A program made the position numbers and the translations under genes. Under the pieces are notes generated by a model. It made no database searches. It worked only from the letters and a program-made list of their open reading frames with translations, and was not told the origin of the DNA. A stretch of DNA of 64,000 bases, taken from positions 1 to 64,000 of the forward strand of contig JAFSEP010000063.1 of the NCBI GenBank assembly GCA_017435665.1. The letters run 5' to 3'. Of this stretch, positions 62,232 through 64,000 are shown in pieces; within the stretch, counting starts at the first letter, position 1; each line of letters begins with the position of its first letter. The DNA comes from Clostridia bacterium. GTDB taxonomy: Bacteria > Bacillota > Clostridia > Oscillospirales > Acutalibacteraceae.

Positions 62232-62813
62232 TTATCTCTTATATAAGATTTTATCCACAAGACCGTATTCGAGAGCTTCGTCAGCAGTCATAAAGTTATC
62301 ACGCTCTGTGTCCTGAGCAATAGTCTCAATGGGCTTACCTGTATTTTCGGCAAGGATTTTATTGAGCTTTGCTTTTGTTCTGAGAATATGCTCGGCAACA
62401 ATCTGGATTTCAGTTGCCTGACCCTTTGCACCGCCTGAAGGCTGGTGAATCATAATCTCACTGTTCGGAAGGGCAAATCTCTTTCCTTTAGCACCGGAAG
62501 AAAGTAAAAACGCTCCCATACTTGCAGCCATACCCATGCAGATTGTTGAAACATCGCACTTGATATACTGCATTGTATCATAAATAGCCATACCTGCAGT
62601 TACCGAACCGCCGGGGCTGTTAATATAAAAACTGATGTCTTTTTCTGAATCCTGGCTTTCAAGATATAATAACTGAGCAACAACAAGTGATGCTGTGGCA
62701 TCATTTACCTCATCTGAAAGAACAATAATTCTGTCGTTGAGCAAACGGGAGAAAATGTCATACTGACGCTCGCCTCTGTTTGTCTGTTCAACTACGTACG
62801 GCACTAAACTCAT
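62232..62813 (-). CDS. clpP: ATP-dependent Clp protease proteolytic subunit ClpP
   Basis: A 193-residue ClpP with catalytic Ser in [14 protein letters not shown] near residue 97, His in [16 protein letters not shown] near 122 and Asp in [13 protein letters not shown] near 171. Forms the tetradecameric peptidase with ClpX. AAAGGAGGT precedes the ATG. Gene order tig-clpP-clpX (reading along the minus strand) is standard. Confidence 0.97.
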   Translation of the reverse strand: MSLVPYVVEQTNRGERQYDIFSRLLNDRIIVLSDEVNDATASLVVAQLLYLESQDSEKDISFYINSPGGSVTAGMAIYDTMQYIKCDVSTICMGMAASMGAFLLSSGAKGKRFALPNSEIMIHQPSGGAKGQATEIQIVAEHILRTKAKLNKILAENTGKPIETIAQDTERDNFMTADEALEYGLVDKILYKR

Positions 62814-62864
62814 AAAATCTACCTCCTTTATTTAGTTTAGTCAAATCTGTTATGTGCTAAACAA

Positions 62865-64000
62865 TTATTCAGCAGCTTCTTCTGCTTCTGCCTTTGCAGC
62901 TGCCTTCTTCTTACGTGCTGTTGTAACCTTTGCATTTTCACGAACGAACTTAACAGCCTTATCTACTGCAATATCCTTCTTGAGAGTATCCTGGGGAATA
63001 ACCTTCTTGATTTCTTCAACAGGCATTGAATACTGTTCGGAATACTTTGTGTAAAGCTCGTTAAGGTCTTCCTCTGTTGCTTCAAGGTTTTCAAGAGCAG
63101 CAACCTTTTCAAGAGCAAGACGGATCTTTACTGAGTTTTCCGCATTTTCTCTGATCTGCTCACGGTATGCTTCAACTGTCATACCCATATACTGAAGATA
63201 TGTTTCGAACTTGAGACCCTGCATTGAAAGTCTGTAATCCATATCTCTGATTTCGCTGTCGATTTCATTTTCGATCATTGCTTCAGGAATCTCAGCTACA
63301 AGGTTTTCTGCAAGCTTCTCAAATAACTGTCTCTGAATTTCAGCTTCGTTTTCGTTTGTCTTGTCTTCCTTGATCTGTCTTGCGATATCCTTCTTGAGAA
63401 GCTCAAGAGTATCAAACTCAGAAACATCCTGAGCGAACTCGTCATCTGCCTCAGGTAACTGCTTTACCTTAATTTCATGAAGCTTGATTTTGAAAGTGGC
63501 ATCCTTGCCTGCAAGCTCTTCAACATACTGCTCGGGGAAGGTTACGTTGATATCAAATTCCTCGTCCTTTGCGTGACCGATAATCTGCTCTTCAAAGCCG
63601 GGAATAAACTGACCTGCACCGATTGTAAGGTCATATTCTTCACCCTTGCCGCCGTCAAATGCAACACCGTCAACAAAGCCCTCAAAGTCAATAGTTACGA
63701 TATCGCCGTTTTCAACGTTTCTGCCCTCAACCTCTTCAACACGTGAGTTTCTCTCACGAAGCTCATCAATCTTAGCATTGATTTCTTCGTCAGTAGCTTC
63801 AACCTTCTTCTGTGTTGCCTTGAGGAGCTTATACTCCTTGAGCTCAACCTCAGGCTTTACTGTAATTGTAAGAACAAGCTCAACGCCGTCCTTGTCCATT
63901 TTCTTAACGTCAACGCTGTTTGTTGCAACGAACTCAAGACCAGATTCTTCAATTGCTTTTTCTGCTGCTTCGGGGTAGCAGATTTCAAGAGCATCCTCAT
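62865..64000 (-). CDS. tig: Trigger factor (5' end outside the window)
   Basis: 377 residues of trigger factor are present; the N-terminal ribosome-binding region lies beyond the right edge. Visible are the end of the ribosome-binding domain (VELVLTITVKPEVELKEYK), the FKBP-type PPIase domain (GDIVTIDFEGFVDGVAF and IPGFEEQIIGHAKDEEFD) and the helical C-terminal arms, ending in the basic RKKKAAAKAEAEEAAE tail. It is a ribosome-associated folding chaperone. An internal Met codon at 63899 is not the start, because the frame stays open and family-like to position 64000. Confidence 0.95.
   Translation of the reverse strand, partial: EDALEICYPEAAEKAIEESGLEFVATNSVDVKKMDKDGVELVLTITVKPEVELKEYKLLKATQKKVEATDEEINAKIDELRERNSRVEEVEGRNVENGDIVTIDFEGFVDGVAFDGGKGEEYDLTIGAGQFIPGFEEQIIGHAKDEEFDINVTFPEQYVEELAGKDATFKIKLHEIKVKQLPEADDEFAQDVSEFDTLELLKKDIARQIKEDKTNENEAEIQRQLFEKLAENLVAEIPEAMIENEIDSEIRDMDYRLSMQGLKFETYLQYMGMTVEAYREQIRENAENSVKIRLALEKVAALENLEATEEDLNELYTKYSEQYSMPVEEIKKVIPQDTLKKDIAVDKAVKFVRENAKVTTARKKKAAAKAEAEEAAE

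Noticed and set aside
1..64000. CRISPR array, tRNA or rRNA genes, insertion sequences or prophage
   Set aside because: No regularly spaced direct repeats, no cloverleaf or rRNA signature sequences, and no transposase, integrase or phage structural gene were seen in the coding frames. A tRNA scan was not run.

Overview
The window reads as a chromosomal segment of a low-to-moderate GC Gram-positive anaerobe of the class Clostridia, most likely a Ruminococcus-like gut or rumen bacterium. This rests on AddAB, the dgt-like/dnaG/rpoD order, a YlmC/YmxH-type gene, T-box leaders, a ferredoxin-dependent 2-oxoacid oxidoreductase, BspA-type leucine-rich surface proteins and AGGAGG-type ribosome binding sites. 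No rRNA, tRNA, CRISPR array, prophage or insertion sequence was seen. Most genes lie on the minus strand.

Layout. 1-1826: three small genes (P-loop kinase-like, GNAT, Nudix) behind a promoter, an 18-codon leader peptide and an attenuator-like terminator. 1835-10400: housekeeping genes (der, DUF512 protein, rpmF, YceD-like, pgi, D,D-carboxypeptidase, mtaB, a MIF-like protein). 10414-14811: a large BspA-like surface protein with a 5' leader of unusual structure. 14822-27996: two adjacent branched-chain amino acid modules, each behind its own T-box. 28088-33137: two tandem primary-type sigma factors, dnaG and a dGTPase-like gene. 33219-41580: YigZ, L31, AddAB and YlmC/YmxH. 41584-47741: DUF4430 protein, cysK, a two-gene MmeI-like restriction-modification insert, tmcAL. 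47860-50938: ackA, pgsA and an XRE regulator. 51027-57582: cell-envelope proteins and two small genes. 57621-60823: a second BspA-like protein. 60879-64000: clpX, clpP and the 3' part of tig.

The most interesting part is 14822-27996. A nine-gene operon (XRE-cupin-acyl-CoA ligase fusion, nitrilase-fold amidase, branched-chain aminotransferase, P-loop protein, four-subunit 2-oxoacid:ferredoxin oxidoreductase, second aminotransferase) follows a T-box whose specifier triplet reads ATC (Ile). Next to it a LeuA-like protein that has lost its metal-binding histidines and a TIM-barrel/acyl-CoA ligase fusion follow a T-box whose specifier reads CTC (Leu). T-boxes switch genes on when the cognate tRNA is uncharged, so these ligases and the oxidoreductase probably work in the biosynthetic direction: activating branched short-chain fatty acids, carboxylating the acyl-CoA reductively to the 2-oxoacid and transaminating it to Ile, Val or Leu. 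This is inference from gene content and leader type.

A second theme is regulation of surface proteins. Both BspA-like genes carry, at identical spacing from their promoters, two 9-bp direct repeats with a 21-bp period that match the binding pattern of LytTR-family (AgrA/ComE-like) response regulators. The regulator is not in the window. The first of these genes also has a riboswitch-like leader ending in a terminator hairpin just before the ribosome binding site.
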